DNA of 28,948 nt from CAYLHS01 sp964496205 (lineage in GTDB: Bacteria; Actinomycetota; Acidimicrobiia; Spongiisociales; UBA4744), in the NCBI GenBank assembly GCA_964496205.1, contig CAZBXV010000026.1:1-28948 (forward strand), read 5' to 3'. The notes under the pieces were generated by a model. It did not search any database. It was given only the letters and a program-made list of their open reading frames with translations, and was not told where the DNA came from. Within the stretch, counting starts at the first letter, position 1. Every line of letters starts with the position of its first letter. This document shows positions 15,935-23,156 of the stretch, one piece after another. The position numbers and the translations under genes are program-made.

Positions 15935-16507
15935 CTATCCGAACGGGTTTCCCAACTCGTCGGTCAGTTCGGGGTGGCGGGCGAAGAACTCTTCCCGGAG
16001 CTGGTCCATGACGACGTTGTCGAGCAGCTTTCCGTTCTTGTAGATGGCGTTGCGCATCCGAGCCGCCACCTTGAACCCGACCTTCTCCGCGAGACCGATC
16101 GCCCGAGGGTTCCCGCTGTGTGTCCAGAGATGCACGACCTGGACGCCTAGTTCGACGAATAGGAATGCGACGAGCAGTTCATTCGCCTCTTCTGCGTACC
16201 CCTTGCCCCACGCGCTCTTCGAGAACATGATGCCGATGCCCACCGAGTGGCGCCGATGCAAACCGTTGTAGCCGATGTGCCCGATGGCGTTGCCGGTTGA
16301 ACGCTCCTCCACGATGAACCGGCCTTCGAGGGGGTCGTAGTTGAATTCGCGCTGCTCGTATCGTTTTCGCAGCATGGGCACCGTGTAGTCGGGGGGGAGC
16401 GTCTTGCTCCACGCCTGCGTGTCCAGGTCGTTGCGTAGCGCCGCAAGGAGTTCCGCGTCCCCTTCTCTCTCCTCACGCAGCCGAACCAGGGTCCCCTCAA
16501 TGGGCAC
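15935..16507 (-). CDS. GNAT family acetyltransferase (RimJ-like)
   Basis: The protein has 190 residues and the RimJ/RimL type of GNAT fold: GTLVRLREEREGDAELL at the start, a GIGIMFSKSAWGKGYAEEA acetyl-CoA binding segment (RxxGxG/A variant SAWGKGYA), and HLWTHSGNPRAIGLAEKVGFK in motif B. The open frame reads further upstream, but homology starts at GTG 16507, which lies inside the end of the preceding GNAT gene. The two overlap by 11 bases, so they are translationally coupled. Such enzymes acetylate protein N-termini or small amines; the substrate is unknown. Confidence 0.85.
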   Translation of the reverse strand: MPIEGTLVRLREEREGDAELLAALRNDLDTQAWSKTLPPDYTVPMLRKRYEQREFNYDPLEGRFIVEERSTGNAIGHIGYNGLHRRHSVGIGIMFSKSAWGKGYAEEANELLVAFLFVELGVQVVHLWTHSGNPRAIGLAEKVGFKVAARMRNAIYKNGKLLDNVVMDQLREEFFARHPELTDELGNPFG

Positions 16508-17024
16508 GAGAGGCCTCTTCTCGAAGCAGTTCGACTGGGATCGAGTCGGAGAAGCGACCGTCGTAGATTCCGTCCCGCCGTACCCTGCCGGCAAGTGTGA
16601 ATCCGAGACTCTCCGTGAAGGCGAGAGCGGGAGTGTTCCAATCGGCGATCCAGCTATGTACGGCTGTTGCCGGGAGGTTCCGAAACACGTAGTCGATGAG
16701 CAACCGAGCCGTCTCCGTTCCGTAGCCGGCACGCTGGTGGACCGGCGCGATTACCACAGCAAGGAACGGGGTGAGCGGATCCCATTGGTACTCGACCATT
16801 GCGTAACCGATCAGCTCCTCATTGACGACCACCTTCAGATGAAGCGCGTTCTCGGCATCCCTCCACTTCTCGAGGGCTCGCTCGACGTCCCTGAGCGAGA
16901 GCGGGCGGTCTTCATCGTCGATATAGCGCCGCCCACACATGTCCTTGTGGGTGATGATTGGGTGCAGGTCGGCGATGTCGTCGGCCTCGATCGCCCTGAG
17001 TGAAACGTGAGGTCCTTGGAACAC
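16497..17024 (-). CDS. GNAT family acetyltransferase (RimJ-like)
   Basis: The protein has 175 residues: VSLRAIEADDIADLHPII at the N-terminus, VVIAPVHQRAGYGTETARLLIDYVF as the acetyl-CoA motif A (QRAGYG), and SWIADWNTPALAFTESLGF as motif B. It starts at GTG 17024, 6 bases after a TAGGCT box, and its end overlaps the second GNAT gene by 11 bases. The two are related in architecture but not near-identical, so the pair is an old duplication or a functional heteropair (inference). Confidence 0.87.
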   Translation of the reverse strand: MFQGPHVSLRAIEADDIADLHPIITHKDMCGRRYIDDEDRPLSLRDVERALEKWRDAENALHLKVVVNEELIGYAMVEYQWDPLTPFLAVVIAPVHQRAGYGTETARLLIDYVFRNLPATAVHSWIADWNTPALAFTESLGFTLAGRVRRDGIYDGRFSDSIPVELLREEASRAH

Positions 17025-17030
17025 GTGTTC

Positions 17031-17036
17031 AGCCTA
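17031..17036 (-). promoter_or_regulatory. Leaderless promoter -10 box (TAGGCT) of the GNAT pair
   Basis: On the minus strand TAGGCT is followed by GAACAC and GTG at 17024. This shows the pattern with a GTG start. Confidence 0.55.
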
Positions 17037-17198
17037 GGCCTCACTTCGCTCGGCGTACCTCGTATTTCGTACCTGGGACGGCGCTGTGCCCCGTCCGCTG
17101 TCCTGGTTGGTGAGAACGACCCCCTCCGGCGTCGAACCGACGCCACCTCCCCCAACACTCGGGCTTTGCCCTCGCGAGCGGAGGAGATGGTCTGTTGG

Positions 17199-17283
17199 TC
17201 CCCCCAGGAGCGAAGCGACGTTGGGGGGAAAGTACCGCCGGTGGCGGAGCCGCCGGGGGTAGGGGGGTGGTGCCCACCAAGGG
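17199..17283. repeat. Dispersed intergenic repeat, copy B
   Basis: It shares the ends and framework of copy A at 15820-15917 (TCCCCCCAG ... GTGCCCACCAA). It contains the palindromic blocks CCCCCCA/TGGGGGG (17200-17206 and 17222-17228) and GGCGG/CCGCC (17243-17254). Probably a miniature dispersed repeat. Confidence 0.5.
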
Positions 17284-17349
17284 ACCTTGTGGCGGTCGTG
17301 GTGGCGTTCTTGCTGTCTGCTGTTGGCTGTCCGCTGCGAGCGAAGCTCG

Positions 17350-18225
17350 CTACAGCGCCCTCTCGTACAGCAGTCCTCTGTATCGATCTTCGAGACCGGC
17401 ACGTTTCGCGGCGCGGTCGAGCCAGTCGACCGCAGGGAGCATCAGGGCGATTCGCTCCGACCCATCCGTGATCGCACGATCGATCGTGACGCGGATGAGC
17501 CGGTAGGCGTCGTCTCGTGCTGCCATCAGCCATGACACCCAGAAGGTGCGGGCTTCGTCGTCGTCGATCTCGGCGATGACCCACCCTGCCGGGCATGCCC
17601 AGAGCGCTCGTCTGCCGGCAGCGCTCAGGAGGTCGCCCGCTCGGAGGTGATGCCATGTCCATCTCTCGGAGATGAGACCGTGGGTTGCCGAAACGAGCGG
17701 ACTGCCGGACCAGGCGAGAAACGCCGGCCCTGCTTCGGATTCCCTTGCAGGCATCAACCGTTCTTCCGAAGGGACGCGCCGCCCGCCGTTGCCGGCGACC
17801 TTCGGTGCCGCGTCCCCGATGGATCGAATCCAGAGGTTCCACTTCGATACGAGCCGGAACCCCGACTTGGACACCTGTCCTCGAGCGGCCTCATTCCACT
17901 CCTCCGTGAGGAGGCGAAGTACCTTTCCGCCACGCTCCTTGGCCCACACGGCGCCGGCTTCCGTGAGGGCACTTGAGATCCCTCTGCGGCGGTGGTCCGG
18001 GTGGACTCGGGCGCCTTGTCCCCACACCTCGCCCGGTGCGACGAACGTCCAGCGGGCCATGGCCACCGCCTGGTTGGCATCGTCGGTCGCGATGAGAAGC
18101 ATCCCACTGTCGTCATCGAGCCATTCGTCGAATGCCTCAACCACGTAGTCGCCCCATGTGAACGTTTCGGTGGTGAATGCGGCAATGGCCGTTTTGTCTG
18201 CGGGAACGGCTGGTCGGATATTCAT
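17350..18225 (-). CDS. GNAT acetyltransferase with a second C-terminal domain
   Basis: The protein has 291 residues. Residues 1 to about 140 form a GNAT domain: MNIRPAVPADKTAIAAF, then GARVHPDHRRRGISSALTEAG, where the acetyl-CoA loop is HRRRGIS. Residues about 165-291 form a second part containing FLAWSGSPLVSATHGL and a C-terminal SERIALMLPAVDWLDRAAKRAG, which looks like a degenerate second GNAT-type half. The gene starts 3 bases after the argS stop, so it is probably in the argS transcription unit. The substrate is unknown. Confidence 0.82.
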   Translation of the reverse strand: MNIRPAVPADKTAIAAFTTETFTWGDYVVEAFDEWLDDDSGMLLIATDDANQAVAMARWTFVAPGEVWGQGARVHPDHRRRGISSALTEAGAVWAKERGGKVLRLLTEEWNEAARGQVSKSGFRLVSKWNLWIRSIGDAAPKVAGNGGRRVPSEERLMPARESEAGPAFLAWSGSPLVSATHGLISERWTWHHLRAGDLLSAAGRRALWACPAGWVIAEIDDDEARTFWVSWLMAARDDAYRLIRVTIDRAITDGSERIALMLPAVDWLDRAAKRAGLEDRYRGLLYERAL

Positions 18226-18228
18226 GAG

Positions 18229-19995
18229 CTACATGCGTTCCGGCACGGTGATGCCGAGGAGATCGAGCGTCAGGATGAGTTGGTCCAGGGTGGCGTCGAC
18301 GAGACTCAACCACGACGCCTGCCGGGCTTCGTCTTCTTCACTGAGGATGTGACAACGCTCGTAGAAACGGTTGAAGCGGGTCGTCAGTTCGTAGGCGTAC
18401 TCTGCGATGTGATTGGGAGCGCGAAGCTCGGCGGCCCGGTCGAGGACGTCGGGAAGGCGAGCGACGAACAGCATCAGGTCTCGTTCGACGTCGATGGTCG
18501 GTGGGATGATTGGACCGGGTGCGAGGCTCTGTTCTTCTGCCTTGCGGAGGATCGAACGGATGCGTACCGCTCCGTACTGTAGATAGGGGCCGGTTTTGCC
18601 TTCGAACGAGCTGAACCGGTTGAGGTCGAATATGTAGTTTGACGTCCGGTGGTTGGAGAGGTCGCCGAACTTGAGGGCGGCCACGCCTACTGCGTGTGCG
18701 ATGGCGGCGCGCTCTTCGGCAGGGTACGTTTCAGCGATCCTGGCCTCGTCGAGCCTCTGCATGGCAGCGTTGGTGACCATGTCGATGACGTCTCCAAGCC
18801 TGACGACCCCGCCTTCTCGTGTCTTGAACGGCTTGCCGTCGGTGCCGTTCATCGTTCCGAACGAGATGTGTTCGAGGGCTACGTCAGGGGGAACGATGCC
18901 GGCGATGCGTGCTGCTCGAAATACCTGAGTGAAGTGCAATGACTGGCGGGCGTCGACGACATAGACGATGTCTTGGCGGTGCAGATCGTCGATGCGCTGT
19001 TCCAGCGTTGCGAGATCGAATGTCGAGTAGAGGAAGGAGCCGTCTCGTTTGGTGAGGAGCAGTGGTGGGATGTCCATGGAATCGTCGTCGCGTGCGACAG
19101 GCACGATGAGAGCCCCGTCGCTCTGCTCGGCCTTTCCGGAGGCCGTGATTCGGTCGACCAGAGGCGTGAGCCGATCCCCTACGGTGCTTTCGCCGTACCA
19201 CAGGTCGAATCGGACGCCGAGCGCGTCGAAGTCCCGCTCGTGAGAGGTGGTGCTCACCTTGTGGAAGTGTTCCCACAGTGCCCGATACCCGGGTCTGCCG
19301 TTCTGGAGCTCCGTGGTCGCGGCACGGGCCTGTTCTGCGATGTCGGGGTTCTCGGCGGCCCTCGCGGCGACGTCGGGGTACATGTCCTGGAGGTCGTCGA
19401 GGGTGACCGGGGATTGCTCCGGATACGGCCCCTCGTACGACTCGTCGAAATACGGGAGGTCGGGGCGAAGGCGTTCCAGCTCGATGATGAGCATTCCCAT
19501 CTGGGTGCCCCAGTCGCCCATGTGGACGTCTGTGATGACATCGTGACCGAGGAATCGGAAGAGGCGCTGGATCGAATCGCCGATGATGGTCGCTCTGATG
19601 TGTCCGACGTGCATGGCCTTCGCGACGTTGGGCCCCCCGTAGTCGACGAGATACCTCACGGGTGTGTCGACAGGCTCGCAGCCGCATCGATCGTCGTCGG
19701 CGATGGTCTGCATGGCGGCCGCAATGGTCTCGTCTCTCAAGGTCAGGTTGATGAATCCGGGGCCGGCGACCGTCACATGCTCGAAGGAGCTGTTGTTCAG
19801 GAGTGCCCTTATGACGTCCTGGGCGATGTCCCGAGGGTTCCTGCCGGCCTCTCGAGCGGCCGCCAGGGCACCATTGCATTGGAACTGCCCGAGGTCAGGG
19901 CGTTGCGAAACGACGACCTCACCGTGCGCGCGGCTGAGGCCGGTGGCTTCGAAGGCATCACCGGCTATCTCGGTCAATCGCGCGAGAAGAGACAT
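18229..19995 (-). CDS. argS: Arginyl-tRNA synthetase
   Basis: The protein has 588 residues, a typical ArgS length. Seen are the class I HIGH motif as HVGH (residues 129-132) after DYGGPNVAKAM, GDSIQRLFRFLGHDV, the ArgS Arg/Tyr site region FDLATLEQRIDDL and VVDARQSLHFTQVF, GTMNGTDGKPFKTREGG in place of a canonical KMSKS loop, and the DALR anticodon-binding domain with GKTGPYLQYGAVRIRSILR. It attaches arginine to tRNA(Arg) in the cytoplasm. ATG 19995 lies 7 bases after a TACCCT box. It stands 27 bases behind the E1 gene and so could also be read from the E1 promoter. Confidence 0.96.
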   Translation of the reverse strand: MSLLARLTEIAGDAFEATGLSRAHGEVVVSQRPDLGQFQCNGALAAAREAGRNPRDIAQDVIRALLNNSSFEHVTVAGPGFINLTLRDETIAAAMQTIADDDRCGCEPVDTPVRYLVDYGGPNVAKAMHVGHIRATIIGDSIQRLFRFLGHDVITDVHMGDWGTQMGMLIIELERLRPDLPYFDESYEGPYPEQSPVTLDDLQDMYPDVAARAAENPDIAEQARAATTELQNGRPGYRALWEHFHKVSTTSHERDFDALGVRFDLWYGESTVGDRLTPLVDRITASGKAEQSDGALIVPVARDDDSMDIPPLLLTKRDGSFLYSTFDLATLEQRIDDLHRQDIVYVVDARQSLHFTQVFRAARIAGIVPPDVALEHISFGTMNGTDGKPFKTREGGVVRLGDVIDMVTNAAMQRLDEARIAETYPAEERAAIAHAVGVAALKFGDLSNHRTSNYIFDLNRFSSFEGKTGPYLQYGAVRIRSILRKAEEQSLAPGPIIPPTIDVERDLMLFVARLPDVLDRAAELRAPNHIAEYAYELTTRFNRFYERCHILSEEDEARQASWLSLVDATLDQLILTLDLLGITVPERM

Positions 19996-20002
19996 CCGAG
20001 CA

Positions 20003-20008
20003 AGGGTA
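20003..20008 (-). promoter_or_regulatory. Leaderless promoter -10 box (TACCCT) of argS
   Basis: On the minus strand TACCCT is followed by 7 bases and ATG 19995. It lies in the 27-base gap between the E1 gene and argS. Confidence 0.55.
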
Positions 20009-20022
20009 CCTGGGTCGGACGT

Positions 20023-22053
20023 TCAGTACTTCGCGAGATCCAAGGCGTGCTCGACGATTCCCGCCGTGTTCGGCATGACCATTGCTTCGAGTTTGGCGTT
20101 GTACGGGAAGGTCGGCACGTCGGCAGTCGCGTAGCGGCGCACCGGGGCGTCGAGCAGTTCGAATGCCTTGTCGGCGACCTGTGCCGAAAGCTCGGCCCCG
20201 TACCCGACGAACTCGTTGTCTTCGTGGACGATGAGCACGCGTGCGGTCTTGGCGATGGATGCTTCGATTGTCGACCAGTCGAGTGGCTTCAAGGTCCGCA
20301 AGTCGATGATCTCTGCAGATACACCCTGCTGGTCGAGGAGTGCGGCCGCCTCGATGGCAAAGTGTGCCATGGTCCCATAGGCGAGGATCGTCAGGTCGGT
20401 GCCTGGATGTGTGATTGCTGCCCTTCCGAGGGGGACCCGATGCTCGCCTTCCGGGAATGGCCCGGTTGCGAGCCGGTAGAGCTTCTTCGGCTCGAGGAAC
20501 ATGACGGGGTCGGGATCCTCGACAGCCGACCACAGCAATCCCTTGGCGTCGGCCGGTGTGGAAGGGATGACGATCTTCAGGCCTGGCACGTGCGCGTAGA
20601 ACGCTTCGATCGATTGTGAGTGGTAGAGCGCGCCGTGGATACCTCCGCCGTAGGGGGTGCGGATGACCATGGGGCACTTCCAGGTGCCCTTCGTGCGGTA
20701 GTGAACGCGCGCCACCTCTGACACGATCTGATCGAAGGCAGGGTGGATGAAGTCGGCAAACTCGATTTCAGGGATCGGTCGCTTGCCGGCGGCGGCCATC
20801 CCGACGCCGATGCCGACGATCAACGACTCGGCGAGCGGAGTGTTGAAGCTGCGCTCCTCACCGAATGTCACTTCGAGCCCTTCGGTGGCCTTGAACACGC
20901 CGCCCTTGGGATCGGCGACGTCCTCACCGAACACGACGGTGTCGTCGTGGGCAGCCATGACCTCGTGGAGGCTTCGGTTGATCGCTGTGATGAGGTTGAC
21001 TTCTTCGCCAACCACCTTCGGCTCTGGGCTGGTTGCCGGCTCGCCGGGAACGTACGGATTCAGGTAGACGTTGCTGAACGCGTCCGTGGGATCCGGTGTC
21101 GCGTCGGCAGTCTCTACCGCCTGCCGGACCTGGGCGGCGGCTTCTGCCTCCATACGCTCGTCGTCTGCGTCGGAGAGCAGACGCTGTTCTATCAGATACA
21201 CCTTCAGCTGGCTGAGTGGGTCTTTGCGACGCCACCGTTCGACCTCTTCCCTGGTGCGATACAGAGTGTCGTCATCGTCTGAGGTGTGTGCGTAGTAGCG
21301 GTAGGTCTTCGCTTCGATGAGGGTTGGCCCGTCGCCGCGGCGCGCGCGTTCTGCTGCGTCCTTGGCAACCTTGTAGACGGCGAGTGGATCGTTGCCGTCG
21401 ACGACGACGCCGTGCATGCCGTACCCAACGGCACGGGCAGCGATGTGACCCGCTACCTCGTCTCGTTCCGGTACCGAGATTGCGTACTGGTTGTTCTCGA
21501 TCAGCACGATGAGAGGCAAGCTGTGGATCCCCGCGAAGTTCATGGCTTCGTGCCAGTCGCCCTCAGATGTCGATCCTTCACCTCCCGAGACGAACACGAC
21601 GGCGTTGCTGCCGTCCTGCTTGAGTGCCTTCGCGATGCCTGCGGCGTGTGGGAACTGGGTTGCGATAGGTGACGAGTGGGTGAAGATTCGGCGTTCGCGG
21701 AGCGACCAGTGGGAGGGCATCTGGCGTCCGTCGGAGTTCGGGTCTCCGGCCTTGGCCATGACGCCGAGCATCACCTGGGTGGGTGTCATGCCCCATGCGA
21801 GGACAGTCCCGAGGTCCCGGTAGTAGGGGAGCGCCCAGTCGATGTCGGGGTCCAGTGCCATCACGGGCGGTATCTGGGATCCTTCATGGCCCGACGCGGA
21901 TACGACGAACGCGGCCCTGCCCTGACGGTTGAGGGCCCAGATTCGCTCGTCGAGCCGCCGCGCGAGGAGGATGCCTCGATACATGTCGAGGACCTGCTCG
22001 TCGCTGAGACCCAGAGCCCTGTGATTCTCCTGCAGCTGGGCAACGACTTCCAC
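20023..22053 (-). CDS. Fused alpha/beta E1 of a branched-chain 2-oxoacid dehydrogenase
   Basis: The protein has 676 residues. The N-terminal half (to about 330) is an E1 alpha subunit with the thiamin-diphosphate motif GGEGSTSEGD to IENN (about 157-188) and a phosphorylation-loop-like YYAHTSDDDDTLYRT. The C-terminal half (from about 350) is E1 beta with EDVADPKGGVF, FADFIHPAFDQIVSE, PYGGGIHGALYHSQS and EPKKLYR. The AKGLLWSAVEDPDPVMFLEPKKLYR region is closest to branched-chain rather than pyruvate E1. It decarboxylates branched 2-oxoacids and acylates E2. No E2 or E3 gene is in the window, so partners are encoded elsewhere. The GTG start at 22053 has AAGGAG at 22058-22063, placed directly behind the stop codon of a leader ORF. 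A terminator precedes the gene. Confidence 0.93.
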   Translation of the reverse strand: MEVVAQLQENHRALGLSDEQVLDMYRGILLARRLDERIWALNRQGRAAFVVSASGHEGSQIPPVMALDPDIDWALPYYRDLGTVLAWGMTPTQVMLGVMAKAGDPNSDGRQMPSHWSLRERRIFTHSSPIATQFPHAAGIAKALKQDGSNAVVFVSGGEGSTSEGDWHEAMNFAGIHSLPLIVLIENNQYAISVPERDEVAGHIAARAVGYGMHGVVVDGNDPLAVYKVAKDAAERARRGDGPTLIEAKTYRYYAHTSDDDDTLYRTREEVERWRRKDPLSQLKVYLIEQRLLSDADDERMEAEAAAQVRQAVETADATPDPTDAFSNVYLNPYVPGEPATSPEPKVVGEEVNLITAINRSLHEVMAAHDDTVVFGEDVADPKGGVFKATEGLEVTFGEERSFNTPLAESLIVGIGVGMAAAGKRPIPEIEFADFIHPAFDQIVSEVARVHYRTKGTWKCPMVIRTPYGGGIHGALYHSQSIEAFYAHVPGLKIVIPSTPADAKGLLWSAVEDPDPVMFLEPKKLYRLATGPFPEGEHRVPLGRAAITHPGTDLTILAYGTMAHFAIEAAALLDQQGVSAEIIDLRTLKPLDWSTIEASIAKTARVLIVHEDNEFVGYGAELSAQVADKAFELLDAPVRRYATADVPTFPYNAKLEAMVMPNTAGIVEHALDLAKY

Positions 22054-22063
22054 GGTGCTCCTT

Positions 22064-22183
22064 TCAGTCGCTCGCGAGATCGTCAGAAAAAGGTTCGGTC
22101 CCGCCTTTGGCGGGACCGATGTGTGCGGGACGGCTTGTAAGAATGAAAGTAAGAATCACTCCGATAGCGCGGGGTACACCCAC
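22064..22183 (-). CDS. Leader peptide ORF of the branched-chain E1 gene, rich in Ile, Val, Leu
   Basis: A 39-codon frame starts at GTG 22183 behind a strong ribosome binding site (AAAGGAG at 22193-22199, 9-base spacing). Codons 7-16 read Ile-Gly-Val-Ile-Leu-Thr-Phe-Ile-Leu-Thr, using ATT, CTT and ACT/ACA codons that are uncommon in the neighbouring genes. The frame continues through a terminator hairpin (codons 22-30) and its T-run, and stops with TGA at 22064-22066, immediately before the AAGGAG of the E1 gene. I infer a regulatory leader peptide. The alternative is that the AT-rich stretch is a regulator site and the frame is chance. Confidence 0.6.
   Translation of the reverse strand: MGVPRAIGVILTFILTSRPAHIGPAKGGTEPFSDDLASD
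22087..22119 (-). terminator. Intrinsic terminator inside the E1 leader (attenuator)
   Basis: On the minus strand an 11-bp perfect stem TCGGTCCCGCC/GGCGGGACCGA with loop AAA (22095-22119) is followed by ACC and five T residues (22087-22091). There is no T-run on the plus strand side. No gene on the minus strand lies upstream, and no promoter is visible in the 34 bases between it and the E1 start, so the E1 transcript itself must pass it. An extra GTCCCGC at 22125-22131 could compete with the left arm. Confidence 0.7.
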
Positions 22184-22218
22184 TTGCGGCCGCTCCTTTG
22201 AATCCTCCGGATGTGTTC

Positions 22219-22224
22219 AGTCTA
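22219..22224 (-). promoter_or_regulatory. Candidate -10 box (TAGACT) of the E1 leader transcript
   Basis: On the minus strand TAGACT would start transcription near 22212, about 29 bases before the leader peptide GTG at 22183. The -35 region is weak. Confidence 0.45.
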
Positions 22225-22263
22225 GTGGGTGCGGCTCCTTGGGACCCATGTGACGGGGAGCGA

Positions 22264-22269
22264 TATCAT
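22264..22269 (+). promoter_or_regulatory. Leaderless promoter -10 box (TATCAT)
   Basis: TATCAT is followed by 7 bases and ATG 22277. An upstream ATG at 22268 overlaps this box and is therefore not the likely start. Confidence 0.6.
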
Positions 22270-22276
22270 GCTCGCA

Positions 22277-23038
22277 ATGATTCCGACCTCAGCCCTCAGG
22301 GTGTACGTCTCAGCCGGCACTATGCCGGCGACCACCGTCGCGAAGGACGTCCCGCCGGTTCGTCTGCAGGACGGCGTCTACGGCCTGTTGGCTGAACCGA
22401 TGAACGACGATGCCCTCGCCGCCGAGTGGAATGGGGCGGAGTTCGTATGTCCTCGATTCCCGCGTCTGAGGGTTCTGGAGGGGGTTCTCGCTTTTCATTC
22501 TGCCTACTCGGAGATCGGCGGCGATCTGATCGTGCCCGAGCGAGTGGCCGTGCAGGCCGCCGAGGAGTTGGAGAAGCTGCGCACCTACCAGCCATCGGCC
22601 CGTTCGCACATCTTGACTGCTCCGTGGCATGTGCCGATTCGCTGGTTTGTGATCTTCGACAGCTCGGAGCGGGAGCTGGTGGATCGACCGGCCGGGAGGA
22701 CGATCCGATATCGGACGTCGCTCGTGCAGGCGACCGATCGTGTGGCGTCTGCTCTCGACACGCTTCGGGGTGTCGGCATGGAAGACATGGTTGTCGAGGA
22801 GCTGGATGACCTCCGTTCGTGGCTGGAGGACTTCCCGGCCACCGCGATGGTGGAACTCGATTACGGGGATGTGGCGGGCTTGTTCAGCGACACGGATCTC
22901 GTGTTCGACGAGACGGCCGCCGATCTGCATGCGTCCCTGGAGGCGCTCGACATGGATGATCTGAGGGCGGCCAGCGAGCACTACGGTCGTGCCGTGAACC
23001 GATGGGCTCCGCTCATGGCGGTGGCGCACTCCAGCTGA
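22277..23038 (+). CDS. Hypothetical protein, unknown function
   Basis: The predicted protein has 253 residues, soluble and acidic, with no signal peptide or membrane segment. The middle contains ILTAPWHVPIRWFVIFDSSERELV and RTIRYRTSLVQATDRV, which look like strands of a compact domain. The C-terminal third is helical and rich in Asp/Glu (MEDMVVEELDDLRSWLEDF; LHASLEALDMDDLRAA). I do not recognise a family. The start is chosen from the TATCAT box. It is divergent from the E1 leader and about 120 bases upstream of the HEAT-like gene. Confidence 0.7.
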   Translation: MIPTSALRVYVSAGTMPATTVAKDVPPVRLQDGVYGLLAEPMNDDALAAEWNGAEFVCPRFPRLRVLEGVLAFHSAYSEIGGDLIVPERVAVQAAEELEKLRTYQPSARSHILTAPWHVPIRWFVIFDSSERELVDRPAGRTIRYRTSLVQATDRVASALDTLRGVGMEDMVVEELDDLRSWLEDFPATAMVELDYGDVAGLFSDTDLVFDETAADLHASLEALDMDDLRAASEHYGRAVNRWAPLMAVAHSS

Positions 23039-23048
23039 GGTCCATCCC

Positions 23049-23129
23049 GTTCGTGCGTGAGAAGACCACACGTCTCCTGTTCTTGCGTGGGAAAGGTGCA
23101 CAGTGTCTACCCAGCTCACGCCAGAAGGG
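23049..23129. repeat. Short intergenic repeat, upstream copy, with partial tandem unit
   Basis: A 51-base unit at 23079-23129 (from GTTCTTGCGTGGG to CTCACGCCAGAAGGG) recurs at 23929-23973 with a 6-base deletion. A partial degenerate unit (GTTCGTGCGTGAGAAG) precedes it at 23049. The ends are imperfectly inverted (TTCTTGCGTG against CACGCCAGAA), as in REP-like elements. Confidence 0.55.
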
Positions 23130-23142
23130 GTGGGAGGGGGCG

Positions 23143-23148
23143 TAGCAT
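23143..23148 (+). promoter_or_regulatory. Probable leaderless promoter -10 box (TAGCAT)
   Basis: TAGCAT is followed by 8 bases and ATG 23157. It favours this start over an in-frame GTG at 23103 that lies in the repeat. Confidence 0.45.
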
Positions 23149-23156
23149 CGACGGCG

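Larger units (their letters stand above)
17025..17349. other. 325-base intergenic region made of repeats, no gene
   Basis: No believable ORF is seen. The region holds several palindromic G/C-rich blocks, including repeat copy B (17199-17283), a GCGAGC-GAA-GCTCGC hairpin at 17336-17350 that reaches the stop codon of the next gene, and a CTGTCTGCTGTTGGCTGTC stretch with simple-repeat character at about 17313-17331. Long frames through it are rich in Pro, Arg and Gly, as expected from repeats. Confidence 0.6.

Noticed and set aside
17336..17350. GCGAGC-GAA-GCTCGC hairpin as terminator of the GNAT gene ending at 17350.
   Set aside because: No T-run follows on either strand and the stem reaches the stop codon; it is more likely part of the repeat region.
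18973..20619. A 548-codon open frame on the plus strand, opposite argS and the E1 gene.
   Set aside because: It is an antisense shadow of two well-conserved genes in high-GC DNA; its composition is not protein-like and it has no promoter or ribosome binding site.
22168..22181. On the minus strand GGGTGTACCCCGCG looks like the T-box motif AGGGTGGNACCGCG before a terminator.
   Set aside because: The TGG-N bulge and the ACCGCG spacing do not fit, there is no stem I with a specifier loop, and the terminator does not contain a complementary segment. The leader ORF explains the region better.
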